This document shows, piece by piece, positions 1-8,279 of a DNA stretch of 64,000 nt. Below the pieces are notes generated by a model. That model worked only from the letters and a program-made list of their open reading frames with translations. It was not told where the DNA came from and ran no database searches. The number at the start of each line of letters is the position of its first letter. Positions within the stretch are counted from its first letter, which is position 1. A program made the translations under genes and the position numbers. The stretch is from Qipengyuania sp. JC766 (lineage in GTDB: Bacteria > Pseudomonadota > Alphaproteobacteria > Sphingomonadales > Sphingomonadaceae). The stretch lies in contig NZ_JBFEFL010000001.1 of NCBI RefSeq assembly GCF_040717445.1, positions 1,178,001 through 1,242,000 on the forward strand. Direction: 5' to 3'.

Positions 1-797
1 CGCTCGACTTCGCCGGGCTTGACGCGAACATTTCCGACCGGCTCGAAACCGGCGCGATCGAGATCGCGATCGTCGGTGATTTCGAGGAAGATGACGCGAT
101 CCGCTACGTGGCGCAGACCTTCGGGGCGCTGCCGCAGCGCGAAGAGGATTTCCGCGCCTACGAAGACCGGCGCCAGCGCGCCTTCACCGACGACCGCCGG
201 CGCTACACGCTGACCCACGAGGGCGAGCCCGACCAAGCGATCATCCAGCTGGTCTGGCCGACCACCGACGATGACGACTGGCAGCGCACGTCCGAGCTGG
301 AAATGCTGTCCGGCGTCGCCCGCCTGCTGCTGCTGGACAAGTTGCGCGAAGAGCTGGGCCAGACCTATTCGCCGTCCGCTTCGGCCAGCCAGTCCAACGT
401 CTATGACGATTACGGGACCTTCAGCATGGGGGCGGCCGTCGATGTCGGCGATCTCGACGCCACTTACGAGGCGATGGTCGAAGTGGTCGAGGCGCTGCGT
501 TCAGGGAGCGTGGACGAGGACCTGCTGCAGCGCGCGCGCCAGCCGATCCTGGAAAGCCTCGACAACCGCCTGAAGAACAATGGCGGCTGGATGGTCCTGG
601 TCGACCGGGCCCAGTCGCGCAGCGAGGACATCGAACGGTATCTGACCGCCAAGGACCGCTACAGCGCAATCACGCCGGAGCAGGTGCGGGCGCTGGCGGT
701 CGAATACCTGACCCCGGCGCAGGCGGTGGAAATCCGCGTCGTCCCGTCCGAGGAAGCGATGGCAAAGGCTCAGGCGGGTGCGGACGTCGGGGGATAG
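1..797 (+). CDS. M16 family (insulinase-like) peptidase, C-terminal part
   Basis: The reading frame is open from the left edge (codons in phase with position 3) to a TAG at 795-797, so this is the 3' part of a longer gene; about 265 residues are visible. The fold pattern matches the C-terminal domain of M16 zinc peptidases: a [15 protein letters not shown] stretch followed by a helix-rich tail ending at [20 protein letters not shown]. The zinc motif HxxEH belongs to the N-terminal half and lies outside the window. M16 proteins of this class are usually periplasmic processing peptidases. A 114-nt gap separates it from purS, so it is probably its own transcription unit. Family assignment is firm; substrate is unknown. 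Confidence 0.85.
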   Translation, partial: LDFAGLDANISDRLETGAIEIAIVGDFEEDDAIRYVAQTFGALPQREEDFRAYEDRRQRAFTDDRRRYTLTHEGEPDQAIIQLVWPTTDDDDWQRTSELEMLSGVARLLLLDKLREELGQTYSPSASASQSNVYDDYGTFSMGAAVDVGDLDATYEAMVEVVEALRSGSVDEDLLQRARQPILESLDNRLKNNGGWMVLVDRAQSRSEDIERYLTAKDRYSAITPEQVRALAVEYLTPAQAVEIRVVPSEEAMAKAQAGADVGG

Positions 798-911
798 GCC
801 GCGCGCCAGCGGCCCACAGGCAAACATCCGCACGGGTTGGCGCGTATCGGCGCGCTCGCTATAGGAGCGCGCCAGATTGCCTTCGCCCAGCCCATCCTGC
901 GGGAGCCACCG

Positions 912-1148
912 ATGAAAGTTCATGTCCACGTCTCCCTCAAGCCCGGCGTGCTCGATCCCCAGGGTCGGGCGATCCACCACGCGCTGGAAGGTCTGGGCTT
1001 CGAAGGCGTGGAGGATGTGCGCGCGGGCCGGCTGATCGCGCTCGACGTGGCCGACGACACCTCAGACGAGACGCTGGACGAGATGTGCCGCAAGCTGCTC
1101 GCCAACATGGTGATCGAGAACTACCGCATCGAGAAGGTCGCACCGTGA
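912..1148 (+). CDS. purS: Phosphoribosylformylglycinamidine synthase subunit PurS
   Basis: This 78-residue protein is the small structural subunit of the three-part FGAM synthase (PurS-PurQ-PurL) of purine synthesis. The family signature is clear: [18 protein letters not shown] at the N-terminus, then a helix with [17 protein letters not shown] and the C-terminal [10 protein letters not shown]. The ATG at 912 was chosen because GGGAG at 901-905 lies 6 nt upstream and the conserved protein begins there. The frame stays open 25 codons further upstream, but that part has no family similarity. The stop overlaps the purQ start in a GTGA, so the two are translationally coupled. purL is not next to them here. 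Confidence 0.96.
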   Translation: MKVHVHVSLKPGVLDPQGRAIHHALEGLGFEGVEDVRAGRLIALDVADDTSDETLDEMCRKLLANMVIENYRIEKVAP

Positions 1149-1822
1149 CTCTGCGCGCGGCCGTCGTCACCTTTCCGGGATCGAACTGCGACCGGGACAT
1201 GGTCGTGGCGATCGAGCGGCTGGGCGGGACGAGAGTGGAGAACGTCTGGCATGGCGAGACCGCCCTGCCCGACCGGCTCGACCTGATCGCCCTGCCCGGC
1301 GGATTTTCCTACGGCGACTACCTGCGTTCCGGCGCGATGGCCGCCCGCAGCCCGATCATGGCGGCCGTGATGCGCGAAGCGGAGCGCGGCGTGCCGGTGC
1401 TGGGGGTCTGCAACGGCTTCCAAGTGCTGACCGAATGCGGCCTGTTGCCGGGCGCGCTGATGCGCAACGCGGGCCAGCGTTTCCTCTGTCACACCGTGCC
1501 CCTGCGCGTAGAAAGCCGGACCGGGCCTTTCCTGTCCGGCTTCGAAACGGACGAAACGATCCATATTCCGGTCGCGCATCACGACGGTAACTACTTCGCC
1601 GACGATGCGACGCTGGACCGGCTGGAAGGCGAAGGGCGCGTGGCCTTACGCTACCTGGAAAACCGCAACGGGTCGCAGCGCGACATTGCGGGCATCGTCA
1701 GCGAGAATGGCAATGTGCTGGGCATGATGCCGCATCCCGAGCGTGCCGTCGACGCGGCGCATGGCGGCACCGATGGCAGCCGCATTTTCCGGAACGTGAT
1801 CGAAAGCTTGGCGAACGCCTGA
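1145..1822 (+). CDS. purQ: Phosphoribosylformylglycinamidine synthase subunit PurQ (glutaminase)
   Basis: This 225-residue class I glutamine amidotransferase releases ammonia from glutamine for FGAM synthase. The nucleophile Cys lies in [12 protein letters not shown] (about residue 89). The oxyanion region [12 protein letters not shown] is present, and the catalytic His/Glu pair is in [10 protein letters not shown] near the C-terminus. The start is GTG at 1145, overlapping the purS stop by 4 nt; the protein then begins [18 protein letters not shown], as in family members. The stop TGA lies in a perfect palindrome shared with the stop of the convergent gene. Length is normal for the stand-alone alphaproteobacterial form. 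Confidence 0.96.
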   Translation: MTLRAAVVTFPGSNCDRDMVVAIERLGGTRVENVWHGETALPDRLDLIALPGGFSYGDYLRSGAMAARSPIMAAVMREAERGVPVLGVCNGFQVLTECGLLPGALMRNAGQRFLCHTVPLRVESRTGPFLSGFETDETIHIPVAHHDGNYFADDATLDRLEGEGRVALRYLENRNGSQRDIAGIVSENGNVLGMMPHPERAVDAAHGGTDGSRIFRNVIESLANA

Positions 1823-1835
1823 CGCGCGTCAGGCG
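1816..1835. terminator. Perfect 20-bp palindrome spanning two convergent stop codons
   Basis: CGCCTGACGCGCGTCAGGCG reads the same on both strands. It contains the purQ stop (TGA at 1820-1822) and the stop of the convergent GGDEF-EAL gene (TGA on the minus strand at 1829-1831). In RNA it would form an 8-bp stem with a GCGC loop in either direction. There is no U-tract, so if it ends transcription it would need Rho or act only as a 3'-end stabiliser. Confidence 0.45.
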
Positions 1836-4192
1836 CTGATCCTTTCGCGCGGGCGGCGCGGCTGGCGGAATATGTCCTGCACATCGTCGGCGGCCATCGG
1901 CCTGCCGAAATAATAGCCCTGGATCTTGGTGCAGCCCATGGTGCGGACCATTTCCGCCTCCTCCGCATCCTCGACCCCTTCGGCTGTCGTGCTCATACCG
2001 AGGCTGTCCGCCATCGCGACCACGGCCCGGATGATGGCAATGCTTTCCGCGCTTTTCTGCGCCGCGCCCTGAACGAAGGTCCGGTCCACCTTGATGGTCG
2101 AGAAACTGAGCTTGCGCAGGTATCCGAGCGAGGAATAGCCGGTCCCGAAATCGTCCAGCGCGACCGTGCAGCCCAGATCCATGACCTGCTGCAAGGCAGT
2201 GCTCGCGATGTCGGCATCGCGCAGAAAGATGCTCTCGGTCACTTCGATTTCCAGGCGATGTGCCTGCAGTCCGCTGGCGGAGAGCGCGCGCACGACGGTG
2301 GTCGTGAAGTCGGGTTCGATCAGCTGCTCGGCGGAGACGTTGACGGCGACCCGCACGTGCGGCGGCCACTTGACTGCTTCGCGGCAGGCTTCCTCCAGCA
2401 CCCAAGTGCCGATGGGCACGATGAGGCGGGTATCCTCGGCCAGCGGGATGAACTTGCCGGGGCTGACGAAGCCGTGGTCGCGGCTGTTCCAGCGCACCAG
2501 CGCCTCGAAGCTGACAAGCTGTTCGTTGTTCGCGTCGACCACCGGCTGGTAATTGAGGACCAGTTCCTCCTTCGCGATCGCATGGCGCAGCGACGCCTCG
2601 AGCTGCCTGCGTTCCTCGGCATGCTTGTGCAGGGTCGGCTCGTATTGGAAATGCGCGCCGCCGCCATCGTCCTTGGCGCGATAGAGCGCGAGGTCGGCAT
2701 TGCGCATCAGTTCTTCCACGGTCTTGCCGTCACGCGGTCCGATGGCGGACCCGACGCTGGCGCCGACATAGAGCGTGTGATTGTCGATGTCGTAGGGCTG
2801 CGACAGGCGCGAGATCATGCTGCGCGCCAGCTTGTCGACGACCTGCCGGTCCGACGCGTCGCGGATGACGATCGCGAACTCGTCTCCGCCCAGACGCCCG
2901 CAGATGGCATTCTCGTCCATCAGATCCTTCAGCCGCTCCGATACCTCCGCCAGCATCTGGTCGCCCACCATGTGACCGAGCGAATCGTTGACCGCCTTGA
3001 AACGGTCGAGGTCGAGCATCAGGAAAGCGCAGCGCGTGCGCCATTTCTCGGAGAATTTCAGCGCATCGCGCAGCGCCTCGTTCAGCATGAGCCTGTTGGG
3101 CAGGCCGGTCAGCGTGTCGTACCGCGCGAGGTAGGCGATCTTCTCGTTCGACTTGCGCTGCTCCGTCACGTCCGACCCGACCCCGCGGAAACCCGCATAG
3201 GCGCCGTAATCGTCGTGGATCGGCGTGCCGGACAGTTCCCACCAGCGTTCCTCCCCATTGATGACGACGAGGACGATCAGGTTGGAGAAGTTCTCGCGCG
3301 ACTTGATCCGCTCGGCCAGGTCGCGAAGCGTCGGGGAGAATTCACCCGATTCCCAGCTCTCGCCCGCGATCTGCTGCAGGAAGGGCTGCCCCTCGACCTG
3401 TTCCGGCAAGCGCCCGAGCGCATAGGCGAAACGCGGCGAGACGGAACGGATGCGGCGCGACACGTCGATCTGCCACAGCCAGTCCGCCTGGTTTTCCTCG
3501 AATTCGCGCAGGAGCATGGAGACGACTTCCTCCTGCTCGGCCACGCCGACGCGCGCGAGGTGCGCGACCATGAAGGTACGACCGTGCTTCAGCGCCCCTA
3601 CGGTCACGATGCTCGCGAATGTCAGGAAGAGAAGCGCGATGTCGAAACGCTGGAGATAAACGGCGCAACCCGTCCCCACGAGGCCGGTCAGGCTCGCAAA
3701 CACGATCGTCGAAAGCGGGGCGAAGGGCTGGAAAAGCGCCGCTGCCACCATGAGGCAGGCCACGATACCCCACACGAGCGCAAGGTCGCTCGCCGAACCC
3801 ATGATGCTGATGGCGATGATCGGCATGCACCAGACGAACGACGTGACAATCATGGTGCTCAGTTGCCGCCGGACGTCCGATCTTTCGACCGACCGGAACT
3901 CGATTTCGCCCAGCTTCTTCGTGTTGCGAAGGCCGAACGCGATCGCGGCGACCAGCAGGACGGACCATACGCCAATCAGCAGCGGACCGGTGATCTTGAA
4001 ACACGCCCAGGCGGTGAGAACCGCGCCGAGCGCCTGGAGCAGGATGCGAAGCAGACCCGACTTGGCGAACTGCTGGTACTGCATCGTCCGCAGCGACGAT
4101 TCGTCCCCGGACTTGGGCGCCGAGAATCCCAGCACCATAGCCCGTGGAAGCCGCTCGACTTCGCTCGCCTGTTTTGGGTTGGTCCCGCTCAC
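1829..4192 (-). CDS. Membrane PAS-GGDEF-EAL cyclic-di-GMP enzyme
   Basis: This 787-residue protein has about six membrane segments in residues 45-210, a PAS-like sensor region (about 240-350), a GGDEF domain (about 375-525) and an EAL domain (about 545-780). The cyclase motif is intact (GRLGGDEFAIV). The product-inhibition RxxD five residues before it is absent (DENA instead). The phosphodiesterase set is complete: FEALVRW, VNVSAEQL, EVTES, DDFGTGYSSL, VDRTF, TAEGVE and QGYYFG. It could therefore make or break c-di-GMP; the full EAL set favours breakdown, with GTP binding at GGDEF as a possible regulator (inference). The start is GTG; ATG at 4138 is an alternative but would leave the membrane region intact. 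Confidence 0.93.
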   Translation of the reverse strand: MSGTNPKQASEVERLPRAMVLGFSAPKSGDESSLRTMQYQQFAKSGLLRILLQALGAVLTAWACFKITGPLLIGVWSVLLVAAIAFGLRNTKKLGEIEFRSVERSDVRRQLSTMIVTSFVWCMPIIAISIMGSASDLALVWGIVACLMVAAALFQPFAPLSTIVFASLTGLVGTGCAVYLQRFDIALLFLTFASIVTVGALKHGRTFMVAHLARVGVAEQEEVVSMLLREFEENQADWLWQIDVSRRIRSVSPRFAYALGRLPEQVEGQPFLQQIAGESWESGEFSPTLRDLAERIKSRENFSNLIVLVVINGEERWWELSGTPIHDDYGAYAGFRGVGSDVTEQRKSNEKIAYLARYDTLTGLPNRLMLNEALRDALKFSEKWRTRCAFLMLDLDRFKAVNDSLGHMVGDQMLAEVSERLKDLMDENAICGRLGGDEFAIVIRDASDRQVVDKLARSMISRLSQPYDIDNHTLYVGASVGSAIGPRDGKTVEELMRNADLALYRAKDDGGGAHFQYEPTLHKHAEERRQLEASLRHAIAKEELVLNYQPVVDANNEQLVSFEALVRWNSRDHGFVSPGKFIPLAEDTRLIVPIGTWVLEEACREAVKWPPHVRVAVNVSAEQLIEPDFTTTVVRALSASGLQAHRLEIEVTESIFLRDADIASTALQQVMDLGCTVALDDFGTGYSSLGYLRKLSFSTIKVDRTFVQGAAQKSAESIAIIRAVVAMADSLGMSTTAEGVEDAEEAEMVRTMGCTKIQGYYFGRPMAADDVQDIFRQPRRPRERISA

Positions 4193-4276
4193 GGGATTTC
4201 CGATAAGCGCGATTGGTTAGGAGTGAGTAAAGCCTGTCGGAAATTTCATAACAATTTCAGGATGGTTTATAATCGC

Positions 4277-6100
4277 TTACTCGACTGTCACCGACTTGGC
4301 GAGATTGCGTGGCTGGTCCACGTCGGTGCCCTTCGCGACCGCCACGTGATAGGCCAGCAATTGCACCGGAACGGCATAGACGAGCGGCGCGATCAGCGGG
4401 TGTACCTTGGGCATGCAGATCGTCGCCATGCAGTCCCGGCCCGCACTGCGCAGGCCTTCCTCGTCCGAGATCAGCACGACCTTTCCGCCCCGCGCGCGCA
4501 CTTCTTCCATGTTGGACACGGTCTTCTCGAACAGCGGACCGGACGGCGCGAGGACCACCACCGGCACGTCCTCATCTATCAGCGCAATCGGACCGTGCTT
4601 CATCTCTCCGCTGGCGTAGCCTTCGGCATGGATATAGCTGATTTCCTTCAGTTTCAGCGCGCCTTCCAAGGCGAGCGGGAAATCCGGGCCGCGGCCCAGG
4701 TAAAGGACGTCGCGCGCCGGTGCGATGAGGTGCGCCATGGCGGCGATGTCCTCGTCATGGTCCAGCGCCGCGTTGAGGCAGGCCGGCGCCTCCAGCAGGT
4801 GGCGAACCACCTCCTGTTCTTCCGATCGGGACATCTTGCCCTTCACCACGGCGAAATGCGCGGCGAGCGCAGCCAGGACCGCCAGCTGGCACGTGAAGGC
4901 CTTGGTCGATGCGACACCGATTTCAGGTCCGGCATGGGTCGGAAGCAACAGGTCCGCCTCACGCGCCATCGTGCTGGTGGGCACGTTGACCACCACGGCG
5001 ATCGTCTGACCTTCCGCCTTGCAGTGGCGCAGCGCGGCGAGCGTATCGGCCGTCTCCCCACTTTGAGAGATGAATAGCGCCAGCCCGCCTTCCTCCAGCA
5101 CGGGATCGCGATACCGGAACTCGCTCGCGACATCGAGGTCCACCGGGACCCGCGCGAACTGTTCGAACCAATATTTCGCGACCATCGCGGCATAGTACGA
5201 CGTGCCGCATGCGACCATCGTCACCCGGCGAATGGCGGAAAGGTCGAAATCGAGCTGCGGCAGGGCGACGGTCTCGTCCGCCTGCCGGACGTAACTCGCC
5301 AGCGTCTGTGCGACGACCGTCGGCTGCTCGAAAATCTCTTTCTGCATGAAGTGGCGGTAATTGCCCTTCTCGACCGCGGCGGCCGAAGCGCCGGACGTGG
5401 TCACCTCGCGCTCTGCCGGATTTCCGTCCGCATCGTAGATCGTGGCGGACGTGCGCTCGATAGCGACCCAGTCGCCTTCCTCCAGATAGCAGATGTCCTG
5501 CGTCAGCGGCGCCAGCGCGAGAGCATCGGAACCGAGATACATCTCCCCCTCCCCGTAACCGACGACAAGCGGGGAACCGAGGCGCGCCCCGATGAGTAGC
5601 CCGGGATGGTCGCGAAACGCGATGGCCAGCGCGAAGGCGCCCCGCAGGCGCGGCAGGACGGCACGCACGGCATCGTGCGGCGATGCACCGTTCTCGATCT
5701 CGCGCGACACGAGATGGACCACGACCTCGCTGTCGGTCTCGCTTTCGAGCCGGCGGCCTTCGCCTTCCAGTTCCTCGCGCAATTCGCGGAAATTCTCGAT
5801 GATCCCGTTATGGACCAACGCAACCCGGTCGGTGGCGTGCGGGTGGGCGTTGTTCGCGGTCGGGGCACCGTGGGTGGCCCAGCGGGTGTGGGCTATCCCG
5901 ATCTCGCCAGGCGCACCGGACCGTTCCAGTTCCGCGACGAGGTTCGAAAGCTTGCCCTGCGCGCGCCGCCGGATCAGTTGCCCGTCATCTATCGTGCACA
6001 CGCCAGCGCTGTCGTATCCCCGGTATTCCATGCGCTTCAGGCCGTCGACCAGACGGTCCGCGACCTGCGTTTTTCCGACGATACCAATAATTCCGCACAT
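4277..6100 (-). CDS. glmS: Glutamine--fructose-6-phosphate aminotransferase (isomerizing)
   Basis: The 607-residue GlmS makes glucosamine-6-phosphate from fructose-6-phosphate and glutamine, the entry to UDP-GlcNAc for peptidoglycan, lipid A and glycans. The start is fixed by MCGIIGIVG, because Cys2 must be N-terminal after Met removal. The glutaminase domain covers about 1-220 (HTRWATHG, HNGIIENF). Two SIS domains follow (ACGTSYYAA, SQSGETADTLAAL, SYIHAEGY), and it ends in the typical AKSVTVE. The frame is open for another 295 codons upstream, but that is antisense to the neighbour. No ribozyme or riboswitch is visible in the 77-nt leader. The EamA gene lies upstream on the same strand. Confidence 0.97.
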   Translation of the reverse strand: MCGIIGIVGKTQVADRLVDGLKRMEYRGYDSAGVCTIDDGQLIRRRAQGKLSNLVAELERSGAPGEIGIAHTRWATHGAPTANNAHPHATDRVALVHNGIIENFRELREELEGEGRRLESETDSEVVVHLVSREIENGASPHDAVRAVLPRLRGAFALAIAFRDHPGLLIGARLGSPLVVGYGEGEMYLGSDALALAPLTQDICYLEEGDWVAIERTSATIYDADGNPAEREVTTSGASAAAVEKGNYRHFMQKEIFEQPTVVAQTLASYVRQADETVALPQLDFDLSAIRRVTMVACGTSYYAAMVAKYWFEQFARVPVDLDVASEFRYRDPVLEEGGLALFISQSGETADTLAALRHCKAEGQTIAVVVNVPTSTMAREADLLLPTHAGPEIGVASTKAFTCQLAVLAALAAHFAVVKGKMSRSEEQEVVRHLLEAPACLNAALDHDEDIAAMAHLIAPARDVLYLGRGPDFPLALEGALKLKEISYIHAEGYASGEMKHGPIALIDEDVPVVVLAPSGPLFEKTVSNMEEVRARGGKVVLISDEEGLRSAGRDCMATICMPKVHPLIAPLVYAVPVQLLAYHVAVAKGTDVDQPRNLAKSVTVE

Positions 6101-6177
6101 TCGATCAGTCCCGCTTCTGGGTTGGAAGGGCGGCCCATGGGCGCCCGGTAATGAGAATTTCGTGTAGCGATGCCGGA

Positions 6178-7083
6178 TCAGGTTGCAACGCGCACCTTCG
6201 GCACCCGGCGTCCCGACCGCCAGAGATAGAGGCCGGCGCCGATAATAATCGCCGCGCCGCCCAGCGTGCCGAGATCCGGCACGTCCCCGAACCACCACCA
6301 TCCCAGCGCACTGGCGATGAGCAATTGCACATACGTCATCGGCGCCACGCTCGATGCGCCGGCGCGTTCGGTGCCCCGGTAGATGAGCCAGTGCGCGCTG
6401 CTGGCCGTCACGGCGACGATCGCGCAACGCGCGGCGACGTCCCAGTCCAGCGGCCCGATCTCCAGCAGCGGGATGCCGCTCGCCCAGCCGGCCAGAGCCG
6501 CCAGCGCCAGGATCGGCGCCGCAACCAGGGCCACGAAGACCTGCATCGAAAGCGCGCTGCCCTCCCCGGCGACGGCCCTGTTGGTGATGACCATGCCGCT
6601 GAAGAAGGCCGCGGAGCACAGCGGCAGGCAGGCCGCCCAGCCGATCTCTGCCACATTGGGGCGAAGGACGATCACCACCCCGGCGAACGCCATGGCCGAG
6701 GCGATCCAGGTTGCCCTGCGCACCTTCTCGCCCAGCACCGGCCCGGCCAGCAGCGCCGTCAGGATCGGTGAAATGAACACAAGCGCGGTCGCGGCGGCCA
6801 GCGGAATCAGGAAGATGCTGGAGAAGAAGAACAGCGTCGCCATCGCCAGGCATGTGCCGCGCACGACCTGCAGCAGCGGCCGCCGGGGCCGGAACGCGCC
6901 GCTGCCCTCGTGGCGCCACAGCAGGACGCTCAACCCCGCTGCGCCGATCGCGAAACGCAGCGCTGCCACCGCCAGCGGCGACCATTGCCCCGCCATCGTC
7001 TTGATGACGGCATCGCCCGTCGCCAGCAGCGCAAAACCTGCCAGCGCGAACAGCAAACCTTTTGATAAATCGTCGTTCTGCAT
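6178..7083 (-). CDS. EamA/DMT-family 10-TM transporter
   Basis: This 301-residue, very hydrophobic protein has two EamA repeats of about five membrane helices each (first repeat about 10-140, second about 150-290). The repeat hallmarks are visible: VIKTMAGQWSPLAVAALRF in the first half and GTERAGASSVAPMTYVQLL in the second. DMT carriers export amino acids, nucleotide bases or other metabolites, and the substrate cannot be read from sequence. ATG at 7083 (MQNDDLSKGLL) is chosen because the first helix begins just after it. A start at 7155 would add a non-hydrophobic arginine-rich leader and run into the divergent intergenic region. It may be cotranscribed with glmS (77-nt gap). Confidence 0.88.
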   Translation of the reverse strand: MQNDDLSKGLLFALAGFALLATGDAVIKTMAGQWSPLAVAALRFAIGAAGLSVLLWRHEGSGAFRPRRPLLQVVRGTCLAMATLFFFSSIFLIPLAAATALVFISPILTALLAGPVLGEKVRRATWIASAMAFAGVVIVLRPNVAEIGWAACLPLCSAAFFSGMVITNRAVAGEGSALSMQVFVALVAAPILALAALAGWASGIPLLEIGPLDWDVAARCAIVAVTASSAHWLIYRGTERAGASSVAPMTYVQLLIASALGWWWFGDVPDLGTLGGAAIIIGAGLYLWRSGRRVPKVRVAT

Positions 7084-7190
7084 AGTGTCCGAAACGCGGT
7101 TATCGCCCCCTAGTGATGCGCCGCGCGCTTGGCCAGTCCCGCATGTCCGCCGCATCGGCCGAATGCTGCAGCAAATCTTACGCGGCGTGG

Positions 7191-7205
7191 TTTACGCTTC
7201 CTTAA
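7191..7205. promoter_or_regulatory. Near-consensus CtrA site (TTTA-N7-TTAA)
   Basis: TTTACGCTTCCTTAA matches the alphaproteobacterial CtrA pattern TTAA-N7-TTAA with one mismatch. It lies 70 nt before the first glycosyltransferase of the glycan cluster, in the 191-nt divergent gap with the EamA gene. Chance occurrence is possible, since the pattern is short. Confidence 0.3.
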
Positions 7206-7274
7206 AGCCTGCTGCGGCACAGCATCGCCAGACGCGGTCGCGAGGCGCCGTGTGCGGGGGCAAAGAACGCGAGC

Positions 7275-8279
7275 ATGACCAAACTCATCGTCCAGATACC
7301 GTGCTTCAACGAAGCGGAGGATCTGCCCGAGACGCTGGCGCGGATACCGCGGCGCATCGACGGAATCGACACGGTGGAAATCCTCGTGATCGACGACGGG
7401 AGTTCGGATGGCACCGCCGACGTGGCCCGCCTCTGGGGCGTCCACCACATCGTCCGGCACCGCCGGAACCGCGGCCTCGCCCATGCCTTCAGGTCCGGCG
7501 TCAAGGCGGCGCTGGCACAAGATGCCGACATCATCGTCAACACCGACGCGGACGGCCAGTACGAAGGCGCCGACATCGCGCGGCTGGTCGCTCCGATCGT
7601 GGCCGGAGAGGCCGACATCGTCATCGGCGACCGCGGGGTCGCGGACAATGCCCATTTCGGCCCGGTGAAGCGCAAGCTGCAGCGACTGGGCAGCCATGTC
7701 GTGCGGCGCCTGTCGCGCACCGACATCACCGATGCCGTCAGCGGCTTTCGCGCCATGACCCGCAGCGCCGCGCAGCAAATCAACATCACGACCGATTTCA
7801 GCTACACCACCGACATGCTGATCCAGGCCGGCCGCAAGCGTCTGGCCATTGCCAGCGTGCCGGTGCGCACCAACAGGACCCTGCGCCCCTCGCGCCTGTT
7901 CACGTCGATCCCGCGCTTCATCGTCAACACCGGCATCACCATCGCCCGCGCCTACACAACCCACAACCCGATGCGGGTGTTCGTGGGAGGGGGAATGGTT
8001 CTGGCGCTCCTCGGAGCATTGCCGATCCTGCGCTTCCTGGCCTACTGGGCCGCTGGCGACGGGGACGGCCATGTCCAGTCGCTCGTTATTGGCGGCGCAT
8101 TGCTGGTGCTGGGAACGCTCGTGGCGATCCTTGGTGTCCTGGCCGACCTTGTGGCCGCCAACCGACGGCTCATCGAGGCCGCGCTTAGCGAGCTGCGCGA
8201 ACTGAACGACATCGTCGCGGCGCAGGAACGGGATCAGCCCCGCGACGAGCGCGCCGAGGCGCGGAGGCGACGGGCATGA
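7275..8279 (+). CDS. GT2 family glycosyltransferase with C-terminal membrane anchor
   Basis: This 334-residue GT-A fold enzyme resembles DPM1/DPG synthases. The nucleotide-binding and metal motifs are VQIPCFNEAEDLP, VIDDGSSDGTADVA and NTDADGQY (a DAD replacing DxD). They are followed by TDAVSGFRAMTR, the usual acceptor-loop motif. Two membrane helices at about 232-285 anchor it to the inner membrane, with a charged tail rich in Glu and Arg. Such enzymes load a sugar onto undecaprenyl phosphate, the donor a GT-C enzyme uses, and the next gene encodes a GT-C protein. The stop overlaps that start in an ATGA, so they are a coupled pair. Confidence 0.9.
   Translation: MTKLIVQIPCFNEAEDLPETLARIPRRIDGIDTVEILVIDDGSSDGTADVARLWGVHHIVRHRRNRGLAHAFRSGVKAALAQDADIIVNTDADGQYEGADIARLVAPIVAGEADIVIGDRGVADNAHFGPVKRKLQRLGSHVVRRLSRTDITDAVSGFRAMTRSAAQQINITTDFSYTTDMLIQAGRKRLAIASVPVRTNRTLRPSRLFTSIPRFIVNTGITIARAYTTHNPMRVFVGGGMVLALLGALPILRFLAYWAAGDGDGHVQSLVIGGALLVLGTLVAILGVLADLVAANRRLIEAALSELRELNDIVAAQERDQPRDERAEARRRRA

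Noticed and set aside
2258-5077. Open frame of 939 codons on the plus strand
   Set aside because: It runs antisense through the GGDEF-EAL and glmS genes, has no domain I recognise and an arginine/histidine-rich composition typical of the complement of GC-rich coding sequence.
6101-6177. glmS ribozyme or riboswitch in the glmS leader
   Set aside because: The leader is only 77 nt and has no P1/P2 pairing of the glmS ribozyme, which is a Firmicutes element.
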